From an uncultured Propionibacteriaceae bacterium (GTDB taxonomy: Bacteria > Actinomycetota > Actinomycetes > Propionibacteriales > Propionibacteriaceae), in the NCBI GenBank assembly GCA_937926975.1, contig CALBCJ010000010.1, positions 53,413 to 117,412 of the forward strand: a stretch of 64,000 nucleotides of DNA, given 5' to 3'. How positions within the stretch are numbered: the first letter of the stretch is position 1; each line of letters starts with the position of its first letter. A model generated the notes under the pieces. It was not told the origin of the DNA and did not search any database. It was given only the letters and a program-made list of their open reading frames with translations. The position numbers and the translations under genes are program-made. Below, piece after piece: positions 7,836 through 19,769 of the stretch.

Positions 7836-9767
7836 CTAGACCCCGCCGGCCTGGGTCTCCACCTGGGCTGTCGGGTCGTACGCGAGCCAGATCGCGCCGA
7901 GCGCCGGCACCGCGATCGTGGCGGTGGCCGGGAAGTCCCGGGTCGGGATCTCGTACGCGGTGACCTGCCCCAGGTTGCCGTACGTGTTGGTGCCGTCGTA
8001 CACCTCGGAGTCGGTGTTCAGGATCTCTCGCCAGACCCCGGCCTTCGGCAGCCCGATCCGGTACGTGGCGTGCGGCTGCGCGGAGAAGTTGGTGATGCAG
8101 GCGATCAGGTTCCCGGCCCCGTCGGAGCGGACCCAGCTGAAGATGTTGGCCCCGGCGTCGTCAGCGTTGATCCACTGGAAACCAGCCGGGTCGCTGTCGA
8201 GCTGGTGCAGCGCCGGGTAGGCCCGGTAGGTCTGGTTCATGTCTCGGAAGAGCTGCTGCAGGCCGTGGTGGCCCCACAGGTCGCAGACCCACCACTCCAG
8301 GCTGCTCGACTCGGTGAACTCCCGGCGCTGGCCGAACTCGTTGCCCATGAAGACCAGCTTCTTGCCCGGGAACCCCCACATGTAGGCGTAGAAGGCGCGC
8401 AGGGTCGCGAACTTGCGCCAGTCGTCCTGGCCGATCTTGTTGATCATCGACCCCTTGCCGTGCACCACCTCGTCATGGCTGATCGGAAGGATGAAGTTCT
8501 CCGAGTAGGCGTAGATCATCGCGAACGTCATCAGGCCGTGGTGGTACTGCCGGTACACCGGGTCCAGCTCCAGGTAGCGCAGAGAGTCGTTCATCCAGCC
8601 CATGTTCCACTTGAAGCCGAAACCGAGCCCACCCTGGTCGACGCGACGAGTGACCCCGGAGAACGAGGTCGACTCCTCGGCGATCATCGTCACACCGGGC
8701 TCGCGCTCGTACAGGTGCGAGTTGACGTAGCGCAGGAAGTCGATCGCCTCCAGGTTCTCGTTGCCGCCGTACTGGTTCGGCACCCACTGACCCGGCTCAC
8801 GGGAGTAGTCGAGGTACAGCATCGACGCCACCGCGTCCACCCGCAGCCCGTCGATGTGGAACTCCTTCACCCAGTACAAGGCGTTGGAGACCAGGAACGA
8901 CTTCACCTCGTTGCGGCCGTAGTTGAAGATGTAGGTGCCCCAGTCCTGGTGCTCGCCCTGGCGGGGGTCCTGGTGCTCGTACAGGGCCGTCCCGTCGAAG
9001 CGGCCCAGGGCCCACTCGTCCTTGGGGAAGTGACCCGGCACCCAGTCCATGATCACGCCGATCCCCGCCTGGTGGAGCCTGTCGATCAGGTACCGCAGCT
9101 CGTCAGGGCGCCCGAAGCGGGAGGTGGGGGCGAAGTAGCCCGTGACCTGGTAGCCCCAGGACGGCTCGAAGGGGTGCTCGGCCAGCGGCATCAGCTCGAC
9201 ATGGGTGTACCCCTGCCAGGTCACGTACTCGACCAGCTCGTCGGCCAGCTCCAGGTACGTCTTGCCGCGTCGCCAGCCGCCCAGGTGCACCTCGTAGACG
9301 CTCATCGGCTCGCGGTAGAGCTGGGCCTGGGCCCGCCGCTCCAGCCACTCGTGGTCGCCCCACTCGTAGTGGGAGGTGTAGACGATCGAGGCGGTGTTCG
9401 GCGCCGACTCGCAGAAGAAGGCCATCGGGTCGGCCTTCTCGCGCCACACCCCGTCGGAGCCCTGAATCCGGAACTTGTACAGGGTGCCGGTGCCGCGCTG
9501 CTCAATGAAGCGGGCCCAGACCCCGGTGCCGGGGATCTGGACCATGTCGTCGCCGCCCCAGTAGTTGAAGTCTCCGGCCACCTGCACCCGCTGCGCGTTC
9601 GGTGCCCAGACCGCGAACCGCGTGCCCGGGATCCGGGTCTGCGTGTCGTGGTCGTACACGGTCACCTCGTGGGCGCCGAGCCGCTTCCAGACCTCGGTGT
9701 CCGAGCCGTTCTGGAAGCCTTCCAGGTCCCAGCCGGTGAGCTCGCCCGCCAGGTCGTACGTGGTCAT
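7836..9767 (-). CDS. glgB: 1,4-alpha-glucan branching enzyme
   Basis: GH13 enzyme that makes alpha-1,6 branches in glycogen. 643 residues: it starts directly with the CBM48 domain (NAQRVQVAGDFNYWGGDD) and lacks the extra N1 domain of about 110 residues found in the roughly 730-residue forms. The catalytic nucleophile is Asp311 (GLRVDAVASM) and the acid/base is Glu364 (IAEEST); their 53-residue spacing equals that of E. coli GlgB (D405/E458). Other GH13 motifs are MDWVPGHFP and SHDEVVHGKGS. The ATG overlaps the mak stop (ATGA), so it is the last cistron of glgE-mak-glgB and branches the linear chains GlgE makes. Confidence 0.95.
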   Translation of the reverse strand: MTTYDLAGELTGWDLEGFQNGSDTEVWKRLGAHEVTVYDHDTQTRIPGTRFAVWAPNAQRVQVAGDFNYWGGDDMVQIPGTGVWARFIEQRGTGTLYKFRIQGSDGVWREKADPMAFFCESAPNTASIVYTSHYEWGDHEWLERRAQAQLYREPMSVYEVHLGGWRRGKTYLELADELVEYVTWQGYTHVELMPLAEHPFEPSWGYQVTGYFAPTSRFGRPDELRYLIDRLHQAGIGVIMDWVPGHFPKDEWALGRFDGTALYEHQDPRQGEHQDWGTYIFNYGRNEVKSFLVSNALYWVKEFHIDGLRVDAVASMLYLDYSREPGQWVPNQYGGNENLEAIDFLRYVNSHLYEREPGVTMIAEESTSFSGVTRRVDQGGLGFGFKWNMGWMNDSLRYLELDPVYRQYHHGLMTFAMIYAYSENFILPISHDEVVHGKGSMINKIGQDDWRKFATLRAFYAYMWGFPGKKLVFMGNEFGQRREFTESSSLEWWVCDLWGHHGLQQLFRDMNQTYRAYPALHQLDSDPAGFQWINADDAGANIFSWVRSDGAGNLIACITNFSAQPHATYRIGLPKAGVWREILNTDSEVYDGTNTYGNLGQVTAYEIPTRDFPATATIAVPALGAIWLAYDPTAQVETQAGGV

Positions 9768-11073
9768 GACATCTCCTCTTCTGCGGCGTGTGCCGCGCTC
9801 AGCTGTGCGATCACGCTGAGCGGGATCGACACCCAGTCCGGTCGGTTACGCACCTCGTACACCACTTCATACACCGCCTTGTCTGTCTCGTACGCGGCAA
9901 GCGCGGCCTCATCCACCACCGCCTGGCGGCGCTGCTGGTAAGCACTCAGGAAAGCCTGCCGGGCCTCGGCCAGCCAGGCCTGCGCGGTCGTGGACCCAGC
10001 GGTGGCGGCCGCATAGCTGAACGAGCGCAGCATCCCGGCCACATCGCGCCAGGGAGAGTCGGGCCGGCGCCGCTCGGCCATGGAGCGCAGCGGCTCGCCC
10101 TCAAAGTCAATGATCCGCCAGCCCTCCGTGGTCAGCAGGGTCTGACCCAGGTGGAAGTCACCGTGGATCCGCTGCGCCTCGACCGTACGGCCCCGCAGGC
10201 GGGCGTAGCTTGCCCGGAGCCCGGCGGCATGCTCGCCCAGCACCGGGGCCGCGCCCAGGGCCTGGTCCAGGTGGGTCTCCAGCCCGTCGGCGACCTCGTC
10301 GCCAGAAGCAGCGACCGCGGTGCTGCGCAAGCCGTCATGAACCTCGGCCAGCGCTCGGCCCAGGGCCGCCGCGTCCGCGCGGAAGTCGCCGCCGCGGGTG
10401 CAGGAGTCGACGGCCAGCTGCCAGCCGTCGCGGGGCTCCTGGAGCAGCTCGGTCAGGGCCATCAGGTCCAGGTGCTCGCCGGAGACCTCGGCCTCGACCC
10501 AGCCGTACAGGTCCGGCACCGACGTCACCGCGGCGCTGCGGAGCTGGCCCAGCAGCTCGATGTCGAGGTTGACTCCGACCTCAAGGCGGCGGAAGATCTT
10601 GAGCATCGCCACATCGCCGAGGACGACGTTGGTGTTCGACTGCTGGCCGCCGAACCAGCTCGGGATGAGCGGCCGGGGCGGCAGTGGCTTGCGGACCTGG
10701 ACCGTGACCCGCTCCGCCTCCCGCTCCAAGGTGTACGGGGTGAGCAGGGCCGACGTCAGCGCTGCCATCGCCTCCGGGTCCCGGGGGGCGTCCGAGACCC
10801 GCTCGGTGCCGAGCCGGCCGACCTCGGCTGGGACCTCGCCTCCCTGGTCACGGTAGGCCACGAGCAGCTGGTACGACTCGCGCGCCCCGTCGGGGTAGGC
10901 GACGGTGGCGATCTCGGGCCGGACCCGGACCCGCGCCGGCGGTGGCACCAGCCAGGCCAGCGGCCGGACTCCGAGCAGCTGGCCCTGCCGGCCCTTGCCC
11001 TGGAACCAGCGGGCTTCCTGCACCACTGGCCACCACAGGTCGGCGGCCGCCTGGCTGTCGAAGCTCACGACCG

Positions 11074-11077
<4 letters not shown>
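9764..11077 (-). CDS. mak: Maltokinase (maltose-1-phosphate forming)
   Basis: Phosphorylates maltose to maltose 1-phosphate, the donor used by GlgE. About 437 residues with an aminoglycoside-phosphotransferase-like kinase fold: N-lobe with VAMLKIFRRLEVGVN, catalytic loop RIHGDFHLGQTL and metal-binding IIDFEGEP. The GTG at 11077 was chosen because it overlaps the glgE stop (GTGA); upstream residues in the same frame are Arg/Pro-rich and belong to the glgE reading. In many actinobacteria this enzyme is fused to or beside trehalose synthase (TreS); no treS is seen in this window. Confidence 0.92.
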
Positions 11078-13179
<2,102 letters not shown>

Positions 13180-13235
13180 GGGTGACTCCTCGTACACACG
13201 TGCCCGGCCCGAGTGCCGTGGCGACGATGGCCAAC

Positions 13236-15497
13236 CTATCGTCGATCGGGCTTGTCCGCAGTCTCTGCAGGCGGTACCTGCTCTGTCTCGTCTGGATTAC
13301 CGGCCGCCGCTGCCCCTGCCTCAGCCTCGGCGGCCGCCTTGGCCTCGGCTGCTGCCTGTGCCTCAGCCTTGGCCGCTGCAGCCAGAGCCGCCGCGTCGCG
13401 GGGCACGTCGGCTGCCATCAGCAGCAGGGTCCGCGGGGGCACCGTGAGGACCGTTCCGGGCGGCAGCGGCTCCTGCGGGCCGGGCAGCTCGTCGTCGGTG
13501 CCCGAGTGTGCGAGCAGGCGGTAGCCCGTGGCCCAGGGGAGCCCGGGCAGGGTGATCTCGACCGGGTAGTGGCCCGCGTGGAGCCAGGTGATGAAGGCCT
13601 CCTGCTGGTCGGAGACGTACATCCCGAGGGTCTGCCGCCCGGAGTCGTGCCAGTCGCCCTGCTGCATCTCCCCGGAGTAGCCGTTGAGCCAGGCCAGGTC
13701 GTAGCGCCCGAGGCCAGTCCCGTCGCCGTCGCAGATCTCGACCCGGTGCAGGAACGTCTCGGGGCGGAGCAGGGGGTGCTCGGCCCGCAGGGCTAGCAGC
13801 CGGCTGCTGAAGGAGGAGACGTCGGACCACTGCTGGGCCTCGGACCAGTCCACCCACGAGATCGGCCCGTCCTGGCAGTAGGCGTTGTTGTTGCCGAGCT
13901 GGGTCCGGCCGAACTCGTCTCCGGCGGTGATCATGGGAGTGCCGTGCGACAGGGCCAGGCTGCCGATCAGGTTGCGGACCTGCCGGTGCCGCAGGGCCAC
14001 CACCTCGGCGTCGTCAGTCTCGCCCTCGGCTCCGCAGTTCCAGGAGTGGTTGTCGTCGGTGCCGTCGCGGTTGTTCTCCTTGTTGGCCTCGTTGTGCTTG
14101 CGGTTGTACGAGACCAGGTCCCGCATCGTGAAGCCGTCGTGGCTGGTGATGTAGTTCACCGTGGCTGACAGCGACCGTCCGCCGTGGTCGTAGATGTCGG
14201 GGGACCCGGACAGCCGGGTGGCCAGCTCCTGGACCCCGTGAGTGGCGCCGCGCCAGTAGTCGCGCAGGTAGTTGCGGTAGCGGTCGTTCCACTCGCCCCA
14301 GCGGTCCCCCCACTGCCCGACCTGGTACCCGTACGGGCCGATGTCCCAGGGTTCCGCGATCAGCTTGATGCCGGCCAGCACCGGGTCGGCGGCCATGGCC
14401 TGCTTCAGCGGGTGAGCCTGGTCGACGTGGTGGAGGTGGTTGCGGATCAAGGTGGTGGCCAGGTCGAAGCGGAAGCCGTCGACGCCCATCTCGGTCACCC
14501 AGTAGCGCAGCGAGTCCAGGACCATCCGCTGCACCCCCGGCTGGGAGGTGTCGACCGAGTTGCCGCAGCCGGTGACGTCGTAGTCGTTGCGGTTGTCCTC
14601 AGTGAGCCGGTAGTAGCCGCCGTGGTCGAGCCCGCGGAAGCCGAGGGTCGGGCCCTCGTGGCCCCCCTCGCCGGTGTGGTTGTAGACCACGTCCAGGATC
14701 ACCTCAATCCCGGCCTCGTGCAGCGCCGACACCATCTCCTTGAACTCGGCGACCTGCGAGCCGGTCTGCCGGCCCGACATGTACGCCTCGTGCGGGGCGA
14801 AGAACCCCAGGGTGTTGTAGCCCCAGTAGTTCGCCAGGCCGGACCCGACGACGAACGGCTCAGAGACGAAGTGGTGGATGGGGAGCAGCTCGACGGCGGT
14901 CACCCCGGACGCCAGCAGGTGCTCCAGGACAGCCGGGTGGGTGAGCCCGGAGTAGGTCCCTCGCCGGTGCTCCGGGACCGCCGGGTGCAGGCGGGTGTAC
15001 CCCTTGACGTGGAGCTCGTAGACCACGCTCTCGTGGAGCGGGCGGCGCTCGGCGATCGGGACCGGCGCCGGGGTCGGCTCGATGACCACGCTGAGCGGGA
15101 CCGCCAGGAAGGAGTCGGTGGGGTCTGGCAGGTAGTTCCACTCCGCGGTGTGGTCCCTGATCGGGCCTGCGTAGTCGACACCGCCGGTGATCGCCCGGGC
15201 ATACGGGTCGAGCAGCAGCTTGGCGGGGTTGAACCGCTCCCCGGTCTCGGGCCGCCAGGCGCCGTGCACCCGGTAGCCGTACAGGTTGCCGTGGCCGACG
15301 CCGGGAACGTACGTGGTCCAGACCCCGTCGGGGCGGCCGGTGAGCTCAATGTTGCGCTGGCTGCGGTCGGCAGCGACGAGCACCAGCTCCACGCGGGTGG
15401 CCCGAGGCGCCCACAGCGAGAACTGGGTCCCCGCGCCGTCAGGGTGCGCCCCCAGTGTGGCTGAAGGGTCCGGTGTGGGTAGTGCCGGAAGGCTCAT
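13236..15497 (-). CDS. glgX: Glycogen debranching enzyme (isoamylase type)
   Basis: GH13_11 enzyme that hydrolyses alpha-1,6 branches of limit dextrins. 753 residues: CBM48 N-domain (about 10-110), then the catalytic barrel with DVVYNHTGEG, nucleophile Asp345 (GVDGFRFDLA), acid/base Glu382 (IAEPWDIGPYG) and TSHDGFTMRDL. The last 50 residues are an odd Ala/Glu/Lys-rich, probably helical tail (repeated AAAEAKAAAEAEAG pattern) not found in E. coli GlgX. A GAGGAG Shine-Dalgarno precedes the ATG. It lies 56 bp upstream of glgE on the same strand and probably belongs to the same transcription unit. Confidence 0.94.
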   Translation of the reverse strand: MSLPALPTPDPSATLGAHPDGAGTQFSLWAPRATRVELVLVAADRSQRNIELTGRPDGVWTTYVPGVGHGNLYGYRVHGAWRPETGERFNPAKLLLDPYARAITGGVDYAGPIRDHTAEWNYLPDPTDSFLAVPLSVVIEPTPAPVPIAERRPLHESVVYELHVKGYTRLHPAVPEHRRGTYSGLTHPAVLEHLLASGVTAVELLPIHHFVSEPFVVGSGLANYWGYNTLGFFAPHEAYMSGRQTGSQVAEFKEMVSALHEAGIEVILDVVYNHTGEGGHEGPTLGFRGLDHGGYYRLTEDNRNDYDVTGCGNSVDTSQPGVQRMVLDSLRYWVTEMGVDGFRFDLATTLIRNHLHHVDQAHPLKQAMAADPVLAGIKLIAEPWDIGPYGYQVGQWGDRWGEWNDRYRNYLRDYWRGATHGVQELATRLSGSPDIYDHGGRSLSATVNYITSHDGFTMRDLVSYNRKHNEANKENNRDGTDDNHSWNCGAEGETDDAEVVALRHRQVRNLIGSLALSHGTPMITAGDEFGRTQLGNNNAYCQDGPISWVDWSEAQQWSDVSSFSSRLLALRAEHPLLRPETFLHRVEICDGDGTGLGRYDLAWLNGYSGEMQQGDWHDSGRQTLGMYVSDQQEAFITWLHAGHYPVEITLPGLPWATGYRLLAHSGTDDELPGPQEPLPPGTVLTVPPRTLLLMAADVPRDAAALAAAAKAEAQAAAEAKAAAEAEAGAAAAGNPDETEQVPPAETADKPDRR

Positions 15498-15591
15498 AGG
15501 CTCCTCGTCGGTTCGTACGGGCAGTGAGGTCGCGGCTGCTGCCGGACCGCCGGTTGAACGCTAGGCTCTCTGTTCTAGCAGCAGAATCGTG

Positions 15592-16578
15592 TCACCGTCC
15601 GGCCGTCCAGACGATCTTCGGGTCCGCGACGAGCAGGTCAACTCTACCGACCGCCTGAACACTGCCGAGGTCGAGCTTCTCGGGTGAGCTGCCGGGTGGG
15701 AATGCCAGTCGCAGCGACGGCACGGTCACCTCGACCGTGCTCGTGGTCAGGTCGGCTGGTGACGGGGTGATCCGGACGTCCTGCTCGGCCGGGGCCGTGA
15801 TGCTCCAGGTGGCGGTGTCGCGGGCGGGCACCGGCTGCTGGTAGCCGAACGGGCAGCCGACCGGGGTGTACGAGCGCTGCGCCGCGCAGCTGGCGAGGGA
15901 GCCGAGCACTGCGGCCGCGACCCGGGAGCGGCCCTCGCTGGTGAGCTGGACCGCGAAGGCGCTGCCCCCGGGAGAGTCCTGGAGCCGGGGGACGGCCACC
16001 TGGCCGCTGCGGCCGTACGCAAGCAGCGGGGAGGACGAGGTGATCGGGTAGATCCCCGGGAGCAGGAAGACCCGCTCGGCGGTCACCTCGATCCCCGCGA
16101 GGAACATGGTCAGCCCAGCCCGGCGCTGAGCATGCAGCGCGATCCCGCCCTTGTTCAGGCTCGACACGATCCGGTACTGGTTGCCGACCTGGGCCACGGA
16201 GACCACGTCGGTGATCGTCTCCTGGTTGAGCCGGTAGGTGACCGGGACGGCGGTGGCCGAGGTCGTCGAGACCGAGATGTCGGTCAGCGGGAAGGCCGAC
16301 TGGGCGGCCTTGAGGACCTCGTCGGTGATGAAGGTGGTGTCTTGAGGAGGGTCATGCAGCTCGGCCAGGGCGGCCGCGGCGTTGTGGTCCCGGATCGCGG
16401 TGAAGAACCGGCGCACGGTGTCGGAGGGGCCGTTCTGGCGCGACACTGGCCCCAGCAGGACTCCGGTCCCGACTCCGAGCACGATCGAGAGGGTGACCGC
16501 CACCAGCCAGACCCGCCATCCGGGTCGCTGGGGCCGGGCCGCAGCCGCCCCCTCCTCGATCCCCGTTCCCCCTGGCAC
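15592..16578 (-). CDS. Membrane-anchored protein, NTF2/DUF4878-like extracytoplasmic domain
   Basis: 328 residues. A short cytoplasmic N-terminus, one transmembrane helix (about 21-45, WRVWLVAVTLSIVLGVGTGV), then an extracytoplasmic part. The segment SDTVRRFFTAIRDHNAAAALAEL looks like the first helices of an NTF2/DUF4878-type domain. A beta-rich second domain contains two Cys (SCAAQRSYTPVGC) that could form a disulfide. Function unknown. The GTG start at 16578 is preceded on its strand by TACCCT with a 6-nt gap, pointing to a leaderless transcript. Divergent from the MetE-like gene. Confidence 0.6.
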   Translation of the reverse strand: MPGGTGIEEGAAAARPQRPGWRVWLVAVTLSIVLGVGTGVLLGPVSRQNGPSDTVRRFFTAIRDHNAAAALAELHDPPQDTTFITDEVLKAAQSAFPLTDISVSTTSATAVPVTYRLNQETITDVVSVAQVGNQYRIVSSLNKGGIALHAQRRAGLTMFLAGIEVTAERVFLLPGIYPITSSSPLLAYGRSGQVAVPRLQDSPGGSAFAVQLTSEGRSRVAAAVLGSLASCAAQRSYTPVGCPFGYQQPVPARDTATWSITAPAEQDVRITPSPADLTTSTVEVTVPSLRLAFPPGSSPEKLDLGSVQAVGRVDLLVADPKIVWTAGR

Positions 16579-16584
16579 CTGACC

Positions 16585-16590
16585 AGGGTA
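16585..16590 (-). promoter_or_regulatory. -10 element TACCCT, leaderless start of the membrane-anchored protein gene
   Basis: TACCCT on the minus strand ends 6 nt before the GTG at 16578, so transcription would begin at or next to the start codon. Confidence 0.45.
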
Positions 16591-16615
16591 GAGGAACCCG
16601 TCTGGGGGCTGCGCC

Positions 16616-16621
16616 TAGCAT
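16616..16621 (+). promoter_or_regulatory. -10 element TAGCAT, leaderless start of the MetE-like gene
   Basis: TAGCAT is followed by 7 nt and then the ATG at 16629. The spacing puts the transcription start at the start codon and decides between the two in-frame ATGs (16620 and 16629). Confidence 0.5.
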
Positions 16622-16628
16622 GAGGCGC

Positions 16629-17612
16629 ATGTCAGAAGCGGTAGGTACCACGGGGATCGGCTCCTGGCCGGGGGACCGGGTGCCAGACGCCGTACGGCAG
16701 GTGCTGGAGCTGTGGGACCTTCCGTTCCTGCCGGAGCTGCCGGGTCGGGGCCCGGCCGCCGAGATGGTCGGTCGAAGCCTGGCCCTGCTGCCGGAGCCGG
16801 CCTTTGAGCTGGGCCGCTCGGGGTGGCGGGTGAGTGGTCGCCCGGGGCGGGACCAGCGCCGGGCGGCGGCCCTGCTGCGCGCCGACCTGGACCAGCTCGC
16901 CGAGGCCGCGGCCGGCTACACCGGCAGGCTGGTGGTCTCCCTGGCCGGGCCGTGGACCCTGATGAGCTGTGTGGACCTGCCCCGGGGCGGCAAGGTCCTG
17001 GGGGACCCGGGAGCACGCCGCGACCTGGTCGTGGCCACCACCGAGGCGGTGGACGACCTGGTGGGCACCGTGGCTCGGCTGGTCCCCGGCGCCGAGGTCT
17101 GCGCCAAGCTGGACGAGCCGGCCCTGGGCGCGGTGCTGGCCGGGTCCGTCCCCACCGAGAGCGGCCTCTACCGGCACCCGCCGCTGCCGGTCGACGAGGT
17201 CCGGGCCGGGCTGCGCGAGCTGGTCGCTCGGCGCCCCGAGCTCGTGGTGCACAGCTGCGCCCCGGTCCCGGTCGGGCTGCTGTCGCAGTGCCGGGTGGCG
17301 ACGGTCGCCCTGGACGCCGCGCTGGCCGGCTCCCAGACCCGCACCGAGGTCGGCGAGCACCTGGACCGCGGCGGCTCGCTGTGGCTGGGGATCGTCCCCA
17401 CCGGCCCGGGGGCAGCCGTTCCGAGCGTGGCCGAGGTGACCGCCAGGACCCTGGCCTGGCTTCGGCCGCTGGAGCTCGGCGAGCGGCTGCTGGGGCGGCT
17501 CTGGCTGACCCCCGCCTGCGGGCTGGCAGGCTTCAGCGTGCCCGACGCCCAGGCGGTGGCCCAGGTCCTGCGACAGGCCGCCAGGACCGTCACGGACTCC
17601 CTGGCCGGCTGA
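16629..17612 (+). CDS. Short cobalamin-independent methionine synthase-like protein
   Basis: 327 residues, about the size of the C-terminal catalytic half of MetE alone. It has the N-terminal motif TTGIGSWPG and the zinc-ligand patterns HSC (VVHSCAPVPVG) and a late Cys in LTPACGLAG. It lacks the N-terminal duplicated MetE domain, so the methyl donor may not be polyglutamyl-methyltetrahydrofolate. From memory, Mycobacterium has a similar short gene next to ligA (Rv3015c), so the location is an old actinobacterial arrangement. True methionine synthase activity is not certain. Confidence 0.78.
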   Translation: MSEAVGTTGIGSWPGDRVPDAVRQVLELWDLPFLPELPGRGPAAEMVGRSLALLPEPAFELGRSGWRVSGRPGRDQRRAAALLRADLDQLAEAAAGYTGRLVVSLAGPWTLMSCVDLPRGGKVLGDPGARRDLVVATTEAVDDLVGTVARLVPGAEVCAKLDEPALGAVLAGSVPTESGLYRHPPLPVDEVRAGLRELVARRPELVVHSCAPVPVGLLSQCRVATVALDAALAGSQTRTEVGEHLDRGGSLWLGIVPTGPGAAVPSVAEVTARTLAWLRPLELGERLLGRLWLTPACGLAGFSVPDAQAVAQVLRQAARTVTDSLAG

Positions 17613-17642
17613 GCGGGCTCTGGACACTGCTTAGATGTGCCC

Positions 17643-19751
17643 GTGACCACAGATCCCACCGTCGTCGCCACCACCGACCTGCCCGCACCGGCGCGGGAGC
17701 GTCACAAGGAGCTGGCCGACCAGATCGTCGACCACCGCTGGCGCTACTACGTGCTCGACCAGCCGACGGTCTCGGACGGGGACTTCGACGCGCTGATGCG
17801 CGAGCTGGAGGCGCTGGAGGAGCAGTACCCCGGGCTGCGGACCCCGGACTCGCCGACCCAGCAGGTCGGTGGGGCGCCCTCAGCCAGCTTTGCCCCCGTC
17901 ACTCACCTGCAGCCGATGATGAGCCTCGACAACGTCTTCGACCAGGCCGAGCTGGAGGCCTGGTACGCCCGGGCCACCCGCGAGGCCGAAGCCGAGGCGG
18001 TGGCGGGCTCGCCGCTGCTGTGCGAGCTCAAGATCGACGGGCTGGCGCTGGACCTGGTCTACGAGCAGGGCTGGCTGGTGCGGGCCGCGACCCGCGGCGA
18101 CGGCCGTACCGGCGAGGACGTCACCGCGAACGCCCGGACGATTGCGGCGATCCCGCAGCAGCTCGACGGCGAGGTGCCTGAGCTGCTTGAGGTCCGTGGG
18201 GAGGTCTTCCTCCCGGTGCAGAGCTTCGCCGACCTGAACGCGTCCCTGGTGGAGCAGGGCAAGGCCCCGTTCGCCAACCCCCGCAACGCCGCGGCCGGGT
18301 CGCTGCGTCAGAAGGACCCTCGAGTCACTGCCACCCGTCCGCTGTCCTTCCTCTGCCACGGGCTGGGCGAGGCCACCGGGGTCGAGGTGGACCGGCTCAG
18401 CGAGGTCTACCAGCTGCTGGCCGGCTGGGGCCTGCCGACCAGCACCGAGGCCCGGACCTGCGCCACCATCGGCGAGGTCTGGCAGTTCATTGAGCAGGTG
18501 GGCCAGCGCCGCCAGGCCTTCGCCCACGAGATGGACGGGGTGGTCGTCAAGATCGACGACCGGCGGCTGCAGCAGCGGCTGGGGTCGACCTCCCGGGCGC
18601 CACGCTGGGCGGTCGCCTACAAGTACCCGCCGGTCGAGGTCACCACGACGCTGCTCGACATCCAGGTCAACGTCGGCCGGACCGGGCGGGTCACCCCGTA
18701 CGCGGTGATGGAGCCGGTCCTGGTGGCTGGCAGCACCGTCGCCCAGGCGACCTTGCACAACGCCGCGGAGGTCCGCCGCAAGGGGGTGCTGATCGGCGAC
18801 ACCGTGGTGCTGCGCAAGGCCGGGGACGTGATCCCCGAGGTGCTGGGCCCGGTGGCAGCGCTGCGCGACGGCACCGAGCGGGAGTTCGTGATGCCGACCG
18901 AGTGCCCGGCCTGCGGCACCGAGCTCGCGTACGAGAAGGAGGGCGACGCCGACCTGCGCTGCCCGAACCAGCGCTCCTGCCCGGCCCAGCTCGTGGAGCG
19001 GCTGTTCCACCTGGCCTCCCGGCAGGCCCTCGACATCGAGGTCCTCGGCTGGAAGGCCGCGCAGGCGCTGCTGTCGGCGGGACTGGTCCGAGACGAGGGC
19101 GACCTCTTCAACCTCACCGAGGCCGACCTGCTCCGCAGTGACTTCTTCCGGACCAAGGCCGGGTCCTTGTCCGCCAACGGCCGGCGCCTGCTGACCGAGC
19201 TGGAGGCCGCCAAGACCCGGCCCTTCAGCCGCTTCCTGACCGCCCTGTCGATCCGCCACATCGGCAAGGGGGTCGCTCCGGATGTCGCGGCGGTCTTCGG
19301 CGACATCGACCGGCTGGCAGCCGCGACCGAGGCCGAGCTGGCCGAGGTCCCGGGGCTCGGCCCGACCCTGGTGGCCTCGATCCGGGAGTGGTTCACCGTC
19401 GACTGGCACCTGGAGATCGTCCGCAAGTGGCAGCAGGCAGGGGCGATGCTGCCCGGCGCGGAGCCGGAGCCCGAGCAGCTGGAGCAGACCTTGGCCGGGC
19501 TGACCGTGGTGGTGACTGGCTCACTGCCGGGCTACTCGCGCGACGCGGCCCGAGACGCGGTCGTGGCCCGCGGCGGAAAGGCTGCAGGCTCGGTCTCCAA
19601 GAGCACCGACTACGTCGTGGTCGGCGACAACGCCGGGTCCAAGTACGACAAGGCCGTCGCGCTGCGCCGCCCGATCCTCGACGCCGCCGGCTTCGAGGCG
19701 CTCCTGAGCGGCGGGCCGCAGGCCGTCGCCGCCCTGGTGCGCTCCGAGTAG
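17643..19751 (+). CDS. ligA: NAD-dependent DNA ligase
   Basis: Seals nicks in replication and repair using NAD+. About 702 residues: Ia domain (HRWRYYVLDQPTVSDGDFD), adenylation domain with the lysine in CELKIDGLAL (residue about 130), OB fold, Cys4 zinc finger (CPACGTELAYEKEGDADLRC onward), helix-hairpin-helix repeats and a C-terminal BRCT domain (LAGLTVVVTGSLPGYSR). An in-frame GTG at 17637 is possible. GTG 17643 is preferred because TTAGAT ends 6 nt before it, fitting a leaderless transcript. Confidence 0.95.
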   Translation: MTTDPTVVATTDLPAPARERHKELADQIVDHRWRYYVLDQPTVSDGDFDALMRELEALEEQYPGLRTPDSPTQQVGGAPSASFAPVTHLQPMMSLDNVFDQAELEAWYARATREAEAEAVAGSPLLCELKIDGLALDLVYEQGWLVRAATRGDGRTGEDVTANARTIAAIPQQLDGEVPELLEVRGEVFLPVQSFADLNASLVEQGKAPFANPRNAAAGSLRQKDPRVTATRPLSFLCHGLGEATGVEVDRLSEVYQLLAGWGLPTSTEARTCATIGEVWQFIEQVGQRRQAFAHEMDGVVVKIDDRRLQQRLGSTSRAPRWAVAYKYPPVEVTTTLLDIQVNVGRTGRVTPYAVMEPVLVAGSTVAQATLHNAAEVRRKGVLIGDTVVLRKAGDVIPEVLGPVAALRDGTEREFVMPTECPACGTELAYEKEGDADLRCPNQRSCPAQLVERLFHLASRQALDIEVLGWKAAQALLSAGLVRDEGDLFNLTEADLLRSDFFRTKAGSLSANGRRLLTELEAAKTRPFSRFLTALSIRHIGKGVAPDVAAVFGDIDRLAAATEAELAEVPGLGPTLVASIREWFTVDWHLEIVRKWQQAGAMLPGAEPEPEQLEQTLAGLTVVVTGSLPGYSRDAARDAVVARGGKAAGSVSKSTDYVVVGDNAGSKYDKAVALRRPILDAAGFEALLSGGPQAVAALVRSE

Positions 19752-19756
19752 CCCCG

Positions 19757-19762
19757 TACACT
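19757..19762 (+). promoter_or_regulatory. -10 element TACACT, leaderless start of the 69-residue protein
   Basis: TACACT lies 7 nt before the GTG at 19770, in the 18-bp gap after the ligA stop codon. Confidence 0.45.
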
Positions 19763-19769
19763 GTGGGGC

